This document shows, piece after piece, positions 41,255-50,431 of a stretch of DNA of 64,000 bases; positions within the stretch are counted from its first letter, which is position 1, and the number at the start of each line of letters is the position of its first letter. The notes under the pieces are model-generated. The model was not told the origin of the DNA, did no database searches, and was given only the letters and a program-made list of their open reading frames with translations. Location: positions 1,736,001 through 1,800,000 of the forward strand of contig NZ_CP025096.1 in assembly GCF_002831565.1 (NCBI RefSeq), read 5' to 3'. Position numbers and translations under genes: made by a program. The DNA is from Spirosoma pollinicola. GTDB lineage: Bacteria; Bacteroidota; Bacteroidia; Cytophagales; Spirosomataceae.

Positions 41255-41893
41255 ATGGCTGAGAAAAAGCCCAAATTTTATGTAGTCTGGCACGGCAGAA
41301 AACCCGGTGTTTATGATAGTTGGGATGAAGCCAAAGCGCAGACGGATGGCTTTCCAAAACCATTATTTAAGTCCTTCGACAGTAAACCGGCCGCGTTGAA
41401 AGCGTTTAAAGATAAACCTCACGCGCACATCGGTCAGGGGCCTAAGCCAACAGCAAAGCAGGGGAAATTAGATGGTTTGGTCGGACTGCCTATTCAGGAT
41501 AGTCTGGTTGTCGATGCCGCTTGGAATACCGCTTCGGGCGATATGGAGTATCAGGGAATTTATTTGGCCACGAAGCAAAAACTGTTTTTAAAAGGGCCTT
41601 ACTGCGACGGAACCAACAATATTGGCGAGTTTCTGGCCATTGTTCATGCCCTGGCACTGCTTCACCAAAAGAATAGTAACATCCCAGTTTATTCAGATTC
41701 TCGTACCGCAATCGGCTGGGTGAAGAAGAAGAAAGCCAATACCAAACTCGAAGAAACCGCTCGCAATGCCGAACTGTTCGAACTTCTCGACCGAGCCGAA
41801 AGCTGGCTTCAGACGCACCGTTTCGCGAATCCGGTCTTGAAATGGGAAACAACGGTTTGGGGAGAAAATCCGGCAGATTTTGGTAGGAAATAG
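41255..41893 (+). CDS. rnhA: RNase H with N-terminal viroplasmin domain
   Basis: Cleaves RNA in RNA-DNA hybrids. The 212-residue protein has an N-terminal caulimovirus-viroplasmin/RNase H hybrid-binding domain (KPKFYVVWHGRKPGVYDSW, then LFKSFDSKPAALKAF, residues about 5-52), a short linker, and an RNase H domain with the DEDD set: D87 (LVVDAAWN), E125 (NIGEFLAIV), D148 (YSDSRTAIGW) and the final Asp (ENPADFGRK). This is the type I enzyme layout seen in some eukaryotes and Bacteroidota. The ATG at 41255 precedes the viroplasmin domain; upstream codons include the -7 element. Confidence 0.9.
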   Translation: MAEKKPKFYVVWHGRKPGVYDSWDEAKAQTDGFPKPLFKSFDSKPAALKAFKDKPHAHIGQGPKPTAKQGKLDGLVGLPIQDSLVVDAAWNTASGDMEYQGIYLATKQKLFLKGPYCDGTNNIGEFLAIVHALALLHQKNSNIPVYSDSRTAIGWVKKKKANTKLEETARNAELFELLDRAESWLQTHRFANPVLKWETTVWGENPADFGRK

Positions 41894-41908
41894 GTAGTCG
41901 AGCAAAAA

Positions 41909-41950
41909 CCTACAAGCCGGGCCGCCGAAGCGGTCTTCGAGACCTTATAG
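41909..41950. repeat. Imperfect inverted repeat
   Basis: CCTACAAG...CTTATAGG form outer arms with one mismatch, and GACC/GGTC inner matches. It fills part of the gap between rnhA and trmN6. Pairing is weaker than other elements here. Confidence 0.35.
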
Positions 41951-41986
41951 GCTTATGATCATGAGTACGAATTTGTTAAAACCCTG

Positions 41987-42742
41987 ATGTTCCGTTTCAA
42001 GCAATTCACCATTCAGCAGGATCGTACCGCCATGAAAGTGTGTACGGATGCCTGTGTGCTTGGAGCGTATGCGGAGGTGATGGGCGCTGAATCAACGGCC
42101 TTATTACCTACTGTGGAGCGGATACTCGACATTGGCACTGGCACTGGTTTACTGGCGCTTATGGTTGCCCAACGCAATCCGACAGCGCTTGTTGACGCTG
42201 TTGAGGTAGATGAATCGGCTTTTGGACAAGCTATTGACAACGTAGCCGCCAGCCCATTTTCTGAGCGAATACGGGTCGTACAGAGCCGCATTCAGGATTT
42301 TGTGCCTGGTATTCGCTACGACCGGGTTTTAACGAATCCTCCTTTTTATACAAACCATCTTCGCTCGCCAGACGTGGGCGTGAATCGCGCACTGCATACC
42401 GACGAACTCCCGTTTTCGGAGTTGATTGAAGCTGTTGTGCGTTTGATGAAACCGAATGGACAATGGTGGGTGTTGTTGCCGCCTTATGAAGCAGAAATGC
42501 TGGCTGCTCAGGCGAAACAAGCCGGGCTATTTGCCTTTAAGCGGTTGTCGGTACGGCACAATGCAAAAAAGCCCATCTTTCGGGTAATTACCGGATTTGC
42601 ATTTGGAGAAAATAGCCTACTGGATGAAACCCTGACTATTTTCGAACCCCGAGAACCCGTTAATCCCGGCGAAAAACCGTCTGGAGAGACCTATACGTCA
42701 GAATTTCGGACATTACTCCACGATTATTACTTAATATTCTGA
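41987..42742 (+). CDS. trmN6: tRNA1(Val) (adenine(37)-N6)-methyltransferase TrmN6-like
   Basis: A SAM-dependent base methyltransferase for tRNA modification. The 251-residue protein has the N-terminal FRFKQFTIQQDRTAMKVCTDACVLGAY characteristic of TrmN6/YfiC, the SAM-binding DIGTGTGLLALMVAQR, and the catalytic NPPFY that marks N6-adenine enzymes. The C-terminal RLSVRHNAKKPIFRVIT also fits. The assignment to position 37 of tRNA-Val comes from the E. coli homologue. It is in a row of co-directional genes with gaps of 80-90 bases. Confidence 0.87.
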   Translation: MFRFKQFTIQQDRTAMKVCTDACVLGAYAEVMGAESTALLPTVERILDIGTGTGLLALMVAQRNPTALVDAVEVDESAFGQAIDNVAASPFSERIRVVQSRIQDFVPGIRYDRVLTNPPFYTNHLRSPDVGVNRALHTDELPFSELIEAVVRLMKPNGQWWVLLPPYEAEMLAAQAKQAGLFAFKRLSVRHNAKKPIFRVITGFAFGENSLLDETLTIFEPREPVNPGEKPSGETYTSEFRTLLHDYYLIF

Positions 42743-42823
42743 TTCTCTTACGACCTTTAGGGCGGAGAATTGTTGATGCGCAAAATTCGTTAGTGGCTTA
42801 TAGCGCACATCGTCCAAAAATAA

Positions 42824-43819
42824 ATGACAGAATTGCTTCAGTTAACCATTTTAATTCCACTGTACAACGAAGAAGAGTCGCTGCCCGAACTGCACGACTG
42901 GATCGTGCGGGTTGTGACTGAACATCAGTTTACGTATGAAATTCTGTTTGTCGACGACGGCAGCACCGATGATTCCTGGGCTGTTGTAGAGCAATTGGCA
43001 AACCGTAACCCCCATGTTCGGGGCGTTCGGTTTAACCGGAATTATGGCAAAACAGCCGCTTTGCAAACGGGTTTTCAGGCTGTTCGGGGGCAGGTTGTCA
43101 TTACAATGGATGCCGATTTACAGGATAGTCCCGACGAAATTCCGGAACTGTACCGAATGATTACGGCAGAAAAATATGACCTTGTATCGGGTTGGAAGCA
43201 GAAGCGATACGATCCAATCACTAAAACACTTCCTACAAAACTGTTTAATTCCGTGTCGCGCTGGATTTCCGGCGTACAACTGCACGATTTTAACTGCGGA
43301 CTAAAAGCCTATAGACAAAAAGTTGTTAAAACTATTGCGCCTTCGCTGTATGGCGACATGCATCGAAACCTGCCCATTGTCGCTAATTGGGACGGTTTTA
43401 GTCGTATTGGCGAGAAAGTTGTACAACACCGCGCTCGTAAGTACGGCACCACCAAGTTTGGTCTGGAGCGTTTTGTGAACGGGTTTCTGGATGTACTCGT
43501 TATTGCGTTTGTACACCGGTTCAGCAAGCGGCCAATGCACTTCTTCGGAACCTTTGGAACGCTCTCGTTTTTTGTCGGTTCTGTGCTCGCTATCTGGCTA
43601 ATCGTTGAGAAACTAATCAACATTGCGCAAGGGGAGAAATTTCGGAACGTGACGGATAATCCCCTGTTTTTCTTTGGCTTAGTCGCCATAATTCTGGGTG
43701 TTCAGCTGTTTCTGGCGGGTTTTCTGGGCGAAATGCTCGTTCGACAAACCCTGAACCGCTCGGCTGAACAACTTGTCGCTGAAAAGGTTGGATTTTCAGA
43801 ACAAAATGTGCCGGTATAG
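42824..43819 (+). CDS. Polyprenyl-phosphate sugar transferase-like GT2
   Basis: A 331-residue GT-A-fold family 2 glycosyltransferase with two C-terminal helices (about 240-263 and 285-308). ILIPLYNEEESLPELHDWI, DDGSTDDSW, MDADLQDSPDEIPEL (DxD) and DFNCGLKAYR match the DPM1/GtrB/ArnC group, which moves a sugar from a nucleotide donor to polyprenyl phosphate at the inner membrane. The HRNLPIVANWDGF and RKYGTTKFGLERF regions are standard. Donor sugar unknown. It may serve the glycan region 10 kb downstream, but that is inference. Confidence 0.87.
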   Translation: MTELLQLTILIPLYNEEESLPELHDWIVRVVTEHQFTYEILFVDDGSTDDSWAVVEQLANRNPHVRGVRFNRNYGKTAALQTGFQAVRGQVVITMDADLQDSPDEIPELYRMITAEKYDLVSGWKQKRYDPITKTLPTKLFNSVSRWISGVQLHDFNCGLKAYRQKVVKTIAPSLYGDMHRNLPIVANWDGFSRIGEKVVQHRARKYGTTKFGLERFVNGFLDVLVIAFVHRFSKRPMHFFGTFGTLSFFVGSVLAIWLIVEKLINIAQGEKFRNVTDNPLFFFGLVAIILGVQLFLAGFLGEMLVRQTLNRSAEQLVAEKVGFSEQNVPV

Positions 43820-43872
43820 CTGGTTAACAATGTTTACTCATTTTATAAATTTATAAGTAATATATACAACCA

Positions 43873-44475
43873 ATGAAGAGTAATTTTAAAGCTCACCCAT
43901 GGCACGGCATCCCGATCGGAGAATTAGCCCCTAAACAAGTTACGTGCTTTATCGAGATTGTGCCTACTGATACTGTTAAGTACGAGATTGACAAAGCAAC
44001 CGGTTACCTCAAAATTGACCGGCCTCAGCAATATTCCAATGTGTTGCCTGCTTTATATGGCTTCATTCCCCAAACCTACTGTGGTGATCAGATTGCTCGT
44101 CTGGCGAGTGAAAAATCGGGTAGAATCGTTGAAATGGGCGATGGTGACCCGCTTGATATTTGTGTGCTGACAGAGCGCGAAATTACCCACGGTGACCTGA
44201 TCTTACAGGCTATTCCTATCGGTGGCTTTCGCCTGATCGACAAAGGAGAGGCTGATGATAAAATCATTGCTGTTCTTAAAGGAGACGCCATGTATGGGCA
44301 ATATACCGAACTGGGTCAACTACCCGAAGCGGTCGTTAAGCGCCTTCGCCACTACTTCCTGACCTACAAAAATCTTCCTGAAGAACCAGCCGTTATGGAA
44401 CTGGCGAACATCTACGGGCAAGCTGAAGCCTGGGAAGTTATTCAAACCTCTATCAACGATTATAAGCTGATGTAA
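43873..44475 (+). CDS. ppa: Inorganic pyrophosphatase
   Basis: Hydrolyses pyrophosphate to drive biosynthesis. The 200-residue type I enzyme has EIVPTDTVKYEIDKATG, YGFIPQTYCGD and the signature DGDPLDICVLTE with three catalytic Asp residues. KVEAYG-like final elements are replaced by EPAVMELANIYGQAEAWEVI, acceptable for the family. It follows the GT2 gene by 53 bases and is followed by a hairpin before sppA. Confidence 0.93.
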   Translation: MKSNFKAHPWHGIPIGELAPKQVTCFIEIVPTDTVKYEIDKATGYLKIDRPQQYSNVLPALYGFIPQTYCGDQIARLASEKSGRIVEMGDGDPLDICVLTEREITHGDLILQAIPIGGFRLIDKGEADDKIIAVLKGDAMYGQYTELGQLPEAVVKRLRHYFLTYKNLPEEPAVMELANIYGQAEAWEVIQTSINDYKLM

Positions 44476-44519
44476 GGTTTACGCCTTTCGTCCGTTGTTT
44501 TCGTTCACTTAACACTTTT

Positions 44520-44547
44520 ATAGCCCGGAAATTAACTTCCGGGCTAT
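44520..44547. terminator. Hairpin after ppa
   Basis: ATAGCCCGGAA pairs perfectly with TTCCGGGCTAT around a 6-base loop, 45 bases past the ppa stop. It has only a short T-run and is directly joined to the sppA -7 element. Confidence 0.6.
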
Positions 44548-44552
44548 ATTTG
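44545..44552 (+). promoter_or_regulatory. Bacteroidota -7 element of sppA
   Basis: TATATTTG, 43 bases before the sppA ATG, overlapping the end of the upstream hairpin by three bases. The overlap could allow the hairpin sequence to affect initiation. Confidence 0.4.
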
Positions 44553-44594
44553 TATAGGGCCTGTTTAATAAGGTCCGTTTATTCATTCGTATTC

Positions 44595-46367
44595 ATGCGT
44601 CAGTTTCTCAAATATGTTCTGGCCACAATCGTTGGCCTGCTGTTGTTTTCATTCGTCGGCTTTCTCCTTCTGGTTGGGGTTGCTGCCGCTTTATCGTCTT
44701 CGTCTGATACCAAGACGACAGTAAAAGAAAATACGGTTTTAAAATTAGATTTAGACAAGCCAATCGAAGAGCGGAGTGTTGATAATCCCTTTAAAGGGTT
44801 TGGGCCGGTAAGCGGCACAGGCGATGCCATCGGCCTGTTCGAGTTAAAGCGAACGCTCAAAGAAGCCAAGGAGGATAAGAATATCGAAGGTATTTACCTC
44901 CAGACCGAAAACCCGATGGCTGGCTGGGCCTCATTGGAAGAAGTTCGTAATGCGTTGATCGACTTCAAGCAGTCGAAGAAATTTGTCTATGCCTACGCTG
45001 AGACAATGACCGAAAAAGGCTATTACCTTGCTTCGGTAGCCGATAAAATCTACCTTAATCCGGCTGGCGACCTGGAATGGAACGGTCTCAACGCCGAGTT
45101 GTCATTCTTTAAAGGAACGCTTGATAAACTGGGTATTAAACCGGAAATCTTTAAAGTAGGTGATTTTAAAAGTGCCGTTGAGCCGTTCATTCGTGAGAAC
45201 ATGAGCGATCCAAATCGCTTGCAGGTAAACTCGTTTCTGGGGTCTATAAACGACCAGATGCTGGTTCGTGTGGCGCAAAGCCGGGGCCTTCGGGTCGACT
45301 CGCTGAAACGCTATGCAGATAACCTGACGATCCAGAAACCCGCCGATGCGCTTCGTACGAAGCTCGTTACAAATCTTGGGTATCAGGACGAACTGGAGAC
45401 GGTTATCAAGAAACAGTTAGGTGTTGATGAGAAAAAGAAAATCAATTACGTTTCATTGAGTAAATACGAAACGTCTGAGAAAACTGGCGACGATACCGAG
45501 GGGAGTTCCAAGAATAGAATTGCGGTCATTATCGCTTCGGGTGATATTCACTCGGGCAAAAGCGGTGAAAACAGCATTGGCTCCGAAACGATTGTTGAAG
45601 AACTTCGTAAAGCTCGGTTAGACGATAAAGTAAAAGCGATTGTGTTGCGGGTTAACTCGGGTGGCGGCAGCGCATTAGCGTCGGATGTGATGTACCGCGA
45701 GGTTCAACTGGCCCGCAAAGTAAAACCCGTAATCGGGTCAATGTCCGACTACGCTGCTTCGGGCGGTTATTATATGCTGATGGGTTGCGACAAGATCGTT
45801 GCACAGCCAAACACCATTACGGGCTCTATCGGGGTATTTGCCCTGCTGTTCAATACTGAAACCTTCTTTAAAGATAAACTCGGTATCACGTACGATCGGG
45901 TCAATACCAACACCAATGCTGACTTTCCGACCGGAACGCACGAAATGACTCCGTTCCAAAAGCAAACGATGCAAAAGTCAACCGAGCGGATTTATGCTGA
46001 ATTTACCAGCAAAGCCGCTGCCGGTCGCAAACTGCCAGTCGACAGTCTGCGGGCTCTTGCCGGTGGACGTGTCTGGACCGGTACGCAGGGCAAAGCCAAT
46101 GGGCTGGTCGATCAGCTTGGGGGTATCGATGATGCCATTAAACTGGCGGCTCAATCAGCTAAGCTGAAAGAGGGCGATTATCAAATTAAATACCAGCCTC
46201 GTAAAAAAGAGTTCTTCGAACAGTTGATGAATTCGTTCAGCGATAGCGAAGAAGCTAAAATTCAGGCGAAACTTGGCGATTTAGCTCCCTACGTAAAGTA
46301 TATGAATAAGCTTAAACTGATGGAAGGCATGCAAATGAGGATGCCGTTTGAGGTAGAGATTCGGTAA
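44595..46367 (+). CDS. sppA: Signal peptide peptidase SppA, 67-kDa type
   Basis: A membrane serine protease that degrades cleaved signal peptides. The 590-residue protein has an N-terminal helix (9-30) and tandem SppA domains. The catalytic Lys lies in AETMTEKGYYLASVADKI in the first half and the catalytic Ser in SMSDYAASGGYYMLM in the second, as expected for the long form. VNSGGGSALASDVMYREV is conserved. The ATG at 44595 precedes the helix; codons upstream of it would be in the 5' leader after the -7 element at 44545. A terminator follows. Confidence 0.95.
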   Translation: MRQFLKYVLATIVGLLLFSFVGFLLLVGVAAALSSSSDTKTTVKENTVLKLDLDKPIEERSVDNPFKGFGPVSGTGDAIGLFELKRTLKEAKEDKNIEGIYLQTENPMAGWASLEEVRNALIDFKQSKKFVYAYAETMTEKGYYLASVADKIYLNPAGDLEWNGLNAELSFFKGTLDKLGIKPEIFKVGDFKSAVEPFIRENMSDPNRLQVNSFLGSINDQMLVRVAQSRGLRVDSLKRYADNLTIQKPADALRTKLVTNLGYQDELETVIKKQLGVDEKKKINYVSLSKYETSEKTGDDTEGSSKNRIAVIIASGDIHSGKSGENSIGSETIVEELRKARLDDKVKAIVLRVNSGGGSALASDVMYREVQLARKVKPVIGSMSDYAASGGYYMLMGCDKIVAQPNTITGSIGVFALLFNTETFFKDKLGITYDRVNTNTNADFPTGTHEMTPFQKQTMQKSTERIYAEFTSKAAAGRKLPVDSLRALAGGRVWTGTQGKANGLVDQLGGIDDAIKLAAQSAKLKEGDYQIKYQPRKKEFFEQLMNSFSDSEEAKIQAKLGDLAPYVKYMNKLKLMEGMQMRMPFEVEIR

Positions 46368-46389
46368 GTTAAGTTGGTTTATAGTATAG

Positions 46390-46428
46390 AGACCTGCACG
46401 TTTTTCCTCACGTGCAGGTCTTTTTTTT
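46390..46428 (+). terminator. Rho-independent terminator of sppA
   Basis: AGACCTGCACG pairs with CGTGCAGGTCT around a 10-base loop, followed by eight T, 23 bases past the sppA stop. Confidence 0.92.
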
Positions 46429-46454
46429 ACCTTGCGCTACGCAACGTTATTCTG

Positions 46455-47663
46455 ATGCAGACACTCCCCATTAACCTTGACTTGTTTGCCCTCATTATTT
46501 TTCTGGGTGTAGCACAAGGTATTTTTCTGGGTATCTTCTTTTTGACCGGTGAGCGCTTAAGACGCGTGGAAAATCGCTGTCTGGGCTTGTTTATGCTGGC
46601 TCTATCGGCAGTGAGCGGAGAAATATTTCTCAACTACACAAATTATACGTTTCGGCTTTTATGGACCGTCGACTTTGCAGAATCCATCAATTTTGTGCTG
46701 GGTCCGTTATTCTATTTCTTCGTTTTTAGTCGTATTCAACAGCGATTACCTCAGTATTGGGGTTGGCATCTGGTGCCATTCATTATCTGGCTGGCAAACT
46801 CAGTCACCTGGCTTTATCAGCCCATAGAAGTCAAATACAATGCCTATGTAAACTCACAGCACCCCGAACTTCCCTTTATCCGTCAATATGCTTATTGGGA
46901 TGATGACTTCACCGGGCTTCGTGATTTAATTAATGAGATGACATTGCTGAGCTGCCTGGTATATGCTGTGTTATCGCTCATTACGATTCGAAGGGCTACC
47001 CGATCTGAAGATCAGATAAACGGACACTATAAACTTGCCTCGCTACGCGTTTTAAGCGTACTGTTTGCGTTGATGCCTTTTCTGATTGTACTTGTTAAGC
47101 CTCAGTTCTATCATGATGTTGGCGATTATTTGCTGGCTACCTATGTGGCCGCTACGATTTATACGACCAGCTTTCTGGTGATGCGAGGGTCCGATTTTTT
47201 TCGGCTTGAAATGCCGGGTCAGCCAACAGTTACTGAGGCCGAACCGCAACCAACTGAGTTGAAGAAAAAGTACGAAAAATCGGCCTTATCGGAAGAAGTT
47301 GAAGATGCTGTTCTCAGCAAACTTAGTCGATTACTTGAAGCCGAAAAGCCTTACCTCAATAGCGACCTGTCGTTACCAAAACTAGCTGCCCGATTAGATA
47401 CGAGCCCGCATAATTTATCACAATTACTAAATGACCGCCTTGGGCAAACGTTTTTCGACTGGCTTGCATCTTACCGAATTGCCGAAGCGCAACGGCTGCT
47501 AAACGAACCAACTACAACTCATCTTAAAATCGACGAAATTGCCGAGCGGGTAGGGTATAATTCAACGTCGGCGTTCCATACGGCTTTCAAACGGCTTACT
47601 AACCAGACTCCGGCGCAGTACCGGGCAAAGGATCCTGGGCCGGGAGCCGACAAGTTAAGTTAA
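46455..47663 (+). CDS. Membrane-anchored AraC-family transcriptional regulator
   Basis: A 402-residue protein. The first 240 residues contain about seven hydrophobic helices (LFALIIFLGVAQGIFLGIFF, FVLGPLFYFFVFSRI, LVPFIIWLANSVTWL and others). A linker is followed by a C-terminal AraC-type double helix-turn-helix (LPKLAARLDTSPHNLSQLLND, then IAERVGYNSTSAFHTAFKRLTNQTPAQYR). Such 7TM-AraC proteins are a Bacteroidota type that is thought to sense an envelope signal directly. Its stop overlaps an in-frame ATG of the following acyltransferase by one base. The regulated genes are unknown, the adjacent acyltransferase being a candidate. Confidence 0.88.
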   Translation: MQTLPINLDLFALIIFLGVAQGIFLGIFFLTGERLRRVENRCLGLFMLALSAVSGEIFLNYTNYTFRLLWTVDFAESINFVLGPLFYFFVFSRIQQRLPQYWGWHLVPFIIWLANSVTWLYQPIEVKYNAYVNSQHPELPFIRQYAYWDDDFTGLRDLINEMTLLSCLVYAVLSLITIRRATRSEDQINGHYKLASLRVLSVLFALMPFLIVLVKPQFYHDVGDYLLATYVAATIYTTSFLVMRGSDFFRLEMPGQPTVTEAEPQPTELKKKYEKSALSEEVEDAVLSKLSRLLEAEKPYLNSDLSLPKLAARLDTSPHNLSQLLNDRLGQTFFDWLASYRIAEAQRLLNEPTTTHLKIDEIAERVGYNSTSAFHTAFKRLTNQTPAQYRAKDPGPGADKLS

Positions 47664-47746
47664 TGTCTCAGGCGTGTTCGTCCCGGTCGGCACGAACTTC
47701 TTACTTATCGGGAAATAGGGATTTTGGCCGTCAGAACGTCAATTTT

Positions 47747-47770
47747 GGATCGTTAACACAAAACGATCCT
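47747..47770. promoter_or_regulatory. Stem-loop before the acyltransferase ATG
   Basis: GGATCGTT and AACGATCC pair around a 7-base loop, directly upstream of the ATG at 47774. A second short pair GTTCGT/ACGAAC lies near 47675. Together with the CGTCAGAACGTCA half-repeat at 47730 they suggest a regulatory region, perhaps for the upstream AraC protein. Confidence 0.35.
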
Positions 47771-47773
47771 TCC

Positions 47774-48964
47774 ATGCAACCGACTGAATTTTCTGCTACT
47801 AACAGGGCTGCTTCTGCTGACCTGAGTCTGCGTCGTTATGATCTTGACTGGCTGCGGATCATTGCCATTCTAATCTTGCTCTTCTATCATACCGGCATGA
47901 TTTACGTATCGTGGGGGTGGCATATCAAAAGTGCCGAACACAGTACAGTCATGGAGCAAGTGATGCGCTGGCTCCACCGCTGGCGTATGCCGCTGTTGTT
48001 TTTTATTTCGGGAGCCGGTACATTCTTTGCACTTAAGAAGCGGTCATATGGGACGTATGCCGGTGAACGGGTCCGACGATTATTTGTGCCTCTTGTATTC
48101 GGTATGTTCGTGATCGTGCCACCGCAGATATACATCGAGTGGTTATTTAGAGGGCGGTTTAGCGGCAGGTATATCGACTTTTATCCGGAAGTTTTTAAGT
48201 TTCAGGCCTACCACGATGGTGGTAAGGGTGGGGCGTTCAGCTGGCATCACCTATGGTTTATCTGCTATTTGTTTTTCTACTCACTCATAAGTATCCCCGT
48301 ATTCAGGTGGTTGAAAAGCGAGCAGGGACAACGATTTATGGACAAAATAGGTCGATTGATTGCCCGCCCCGGTGGCGTTATGTGGTCAGGCTTTGGCGTT
48401 ATTTTTATAAGTCAGCTACTACTGAAACCTTATTTCCCGGAAGAGACCCACGCTCTTGTCAATGACTGGGCTTATTTTGTCAAGAATCTGCTGTTATTCT
48501 GGTTTGGGTATATACTTATCAGTAGACCTGCTTTCTGGCAAATTTTAAATGATCAACGACGAATACTGCTGGCAGGGACGTTGGTATGTACGGTTTTACT
48601 CTACGCCATAGGGTTAGTATATGATACCGAAGGGCCAGATATCCTGGCCTGGGAAATTGCTTACCTAACAAATTCGGATTGCCTGATGTGGTTTTCTGTG
48701 CTGGCCACTGTTGCGTATGGACACCGCTATTTGAACGTTAATCGACCCATATTACCAAAGTTGAACGAAGCCGTCTATCCGTTCTATATTCTTCATCAAA
48801 CAGTTATTATACTAATTGGCTATACTATTTTGACCCGTACCCGGCTGGGTGTTTATGACGGATTTCTGGTTATAAGTCTTTCTTCGCTAGTTGTTTGTGT
48901 AGCAATTTATCTTCTTCTGATTCGTCCGTTCAAGCTGACCCGGTTTTTATTTGGCATGAAATGA
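47774..48964 (+). CDS. Acyltransferase 3 family membrane protein
   Basis: A 396-residue protein with about ten helices. The N-terminal RRYDLDWLRIIAILILLFYHTGM has the family-typical R-x10-H near the first helix, and the catalytic His is in the following loop. It would transfer an acyl group to a surface sugar. The ATG at 47774 is chosen because the preceding segment lacks hydrophobic or conserved character and holds inverted repeats. However, an in-frame ATG at 47663 overlaps the AraC stop codon by one base, so a translationally coupled longer form cannot be excluded. No glycosyltransferase is next to it. Confidence 0.82.
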   Translation: MQPTEFSATNRAASADLSLRRYDLDWLRIIAILILLFYHTGMIYVSWGWHIKSAEHSTVMEQVMRWLHRWRMPLLFFISGAGTFFALKKRSYGTYAGERVRRLFVPLVFGMFVIVPPQIYIEWLFRGRFSGRYIDFYPEVFKFQAYHDGGKGGAFSWHHLWFICYLFFYSLISIPVFRWLKSEQGQRFMDKIGRLIARPGGVMWSGFGVIFISQLLLKPYFPEETHALVNDWAYFVKNLLLFWFGYILISRPAFWQILNDQRRILLAGTLVCTVLLYAIGLVYDTEGPDILAWEIAYLTNSDCLMWFSVLATVAYGHRYLNVNRPILPKLNEAVYPFYILHQTVIILIGYTILTRTRLGVYDGFLVISLSSLVVCVAIYLLLIRPFKLTRFLFGMK

Positions 48965-49029
48965 TGTTGGTTTATGGCGTTTGATTTACGATTTTTGATT
49001 ATTCTTTGCTCTCGAGATAAGCTTTCCAC

Positions 49030-49052
49030 AGCTCCGCATTGATTTCGGAGCT
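49030..49052. repeat. Hairpin upstream of bioB
   Basis: AGCTCCG and CGGAGCT pair around a 9-base loop, 23 bases before the ATG. It may end acyltransferase transcription or lie in the bioB leader. It does not match the BirA operator pattern. Confidence 0.4.
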
Positions 49053-49074
49053 TATAACTGAAAAATCGTATATC

Positions 49075-50067
49075 ATGCGTACCGATTGGACTCGTGCCGA
49101 AATCGCCGAAATCTATAATTCACCCGTTCTGGACCTGATGTACCGGGCCGCTACTGTTCACCGCCAGCATCACGATCCACAGGAAGTGCAGGTTTGTACA
49201 CTGTTGTCGGTCAAGACGGGTGGTTGCCCCGAAGACTGTGCCTATTGTCCGCAGGCTGCCCGTTACCACACCGCAGTGAAGGTACATAAACTGATGGAAG
49301 TGGATGAGGTGTTGACAGCCGCTCAACGAGCTAAAGACACGGGTAGCACACGCTTCTGTATGGGTGCCGCCTGGCGTGAAGTGCGCGACAACAGCGACTT
49401 CGACAAAGTGCTCGACATGGTGCAGGGTGTCAATGAAATGGGGCTGGAGGTATGCTGTACCCTTGGCATGCTTACCGAGAGCCAGGCGCAGAAACTCAAG
49501 GATGCCGGGTTGTATGCCTACAACCACAATCTTGATACAAGCGAAGAATTCTACGGGGACATTATCAGTACCCGTACCTACGATGACCGTCTGGACACGC
49601 TGGGACACGCCCGCAAAGCCGGAATTTCGGTTTGTTCAGGAGGAATTATCGGTATGGGCGAGTCCGATCAGGACCGGATTAGCATGTTGCTTACCCTGGC
49701 CACCTTACCACAACACCCCGAGTCGGTACCCGTTAACGCACTGGTACCCGTAGAAGGAACTCCCCTGGAAGATCAGCCCCGTGTATCGGTCTGGGAGATG
49801 ATTCGGATGATTGCCACAGCACGTATTATTATGCCGAAAGCGATGGTGCGCTTGTCTGCCGGACGTGTTCGTATGAATACCGAAGAGCAAGCCCTGTGTT
49901 TCCTCGCTGGTGCCAACTCGATCTTTGCCGGAGACAAACTCCTGACTACACCAAACCCGAACGAAGACGCCGATCAAGAATTGTTCCAGACGTTAAACAT
50001 TCGTCCCCGTAAAGCCTTCAAAGATGCCGCTCAGCCAGCCGTGGTGTTTGAACAGATACCGATGTAA
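49075..50067 (+). CDS. bioB: Biotin synthase
   Basis: A radical SAM enzyme that inserts sulfur into dethiobiotin. The 330-residue protein has the SAM cluster motif C51/C55/C58 (CPEDCAYCP), [19 protein letters not shown], and the sulfur-donor cluster residues Cys and Arg in [11 protein letters not shown] and LSAGRVRM. The ATG at 49075 gives the usual N-terminus. No other bio gene is adjacent, so it is separate from a biotin operon. A terminator hairpin follows. Confidence 0.95.
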   Translation: MRTDWTRAEIAEIYNSPVLDLMYRAATVHRQHHDPQEVQVCTLLSVKTGGCPEDCAYCPQAARYHTAVKVHKLMEVDEVLTAAQRAKDTGSTRFCMGAAWREVRDNSDFDKVLDMVQGVNEMGLEVCCTLGMLTESQAQKLKDAGLYAYNHNLDTSEEFYGDIISTRTYDDRLDTLGHARKAGISVCSGGIIGMGESDQDRISMLLTLATLPQHPESVPVNALVPVEGTPLEDQPRVSVWEMIRMIATARIIMPKAMVRLSAGRVRMNTEEQALCFLAGANSIFAGDKLLTTPNPNEDADQELFQTLNIRPRKAFKDAAQPAVVFEQIPM

Positions 50068-50101
50068 TGTCGCTTGACCTTCATTGATATACCTATAGTG
50101 A

Positions 50102-50156
50102 AAATCAGCTTTTAAAACAGAATCCTCGACTTGAGTTCTGTTCTAAAAGCTGATTT
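50102..50156 (+). terminator. Hairpin downstream of bioB
   Basis: AAATCAGCTTTTAAAACAGA and its partner TCTGTTCTAAAAGCTGATTT pair at 19 of 20 positions around a 13-base loop, 34 bases past the bioB stop. Probable terminator. Confidence 0.7.
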
Positions 50157-50310
50157 CTTGTTTAAAAAGTACTTTAAACGGTAATGGTTATCCTGGAAAA
50201 TAAACGGCCCCACAACTAAAAGAAGCGCCGGTCTCTATGGTCAAATAATGTGAATTATGGATGATATAATTCTAAGCGTCTGATAATGAGCTAAGTGTTG
50301 TTGAACGTTT

Positions 50311-50390
50311 TGTCATCCCGACGCAGGAGGGATCTTCGGTAAAGTGGGAGCACAGTCTCGGCCGAAGATCCCTCCTGCGTCGGGATGACA
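50311..50390. repeat. REP-like element with perfect 28-base arms
   Basis: GTCATCCCGACGCAGGAGGG with ATCTTCGG pairs with its exact complement around a 22-base loop; flanking TTTT/AAAA extends the match. The motif resembles short dispersed GTCATCC repeats known from other bacteria, which I note from memory without a search. Confidence 0.75.
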
Positions 50391-50431
50391 AAAAAATAGT
50401 TCATTTAATTTTTATGGTTCCGTTATTCTCG

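Noticed and set aside
47663..47773. Longer N-terminus of the acyltransferase
   Set aside because: The segment lacks helix or conserved character and contains two inverted repeats, so it reads better as a regulatory gap; kept as an alternative in the entry.
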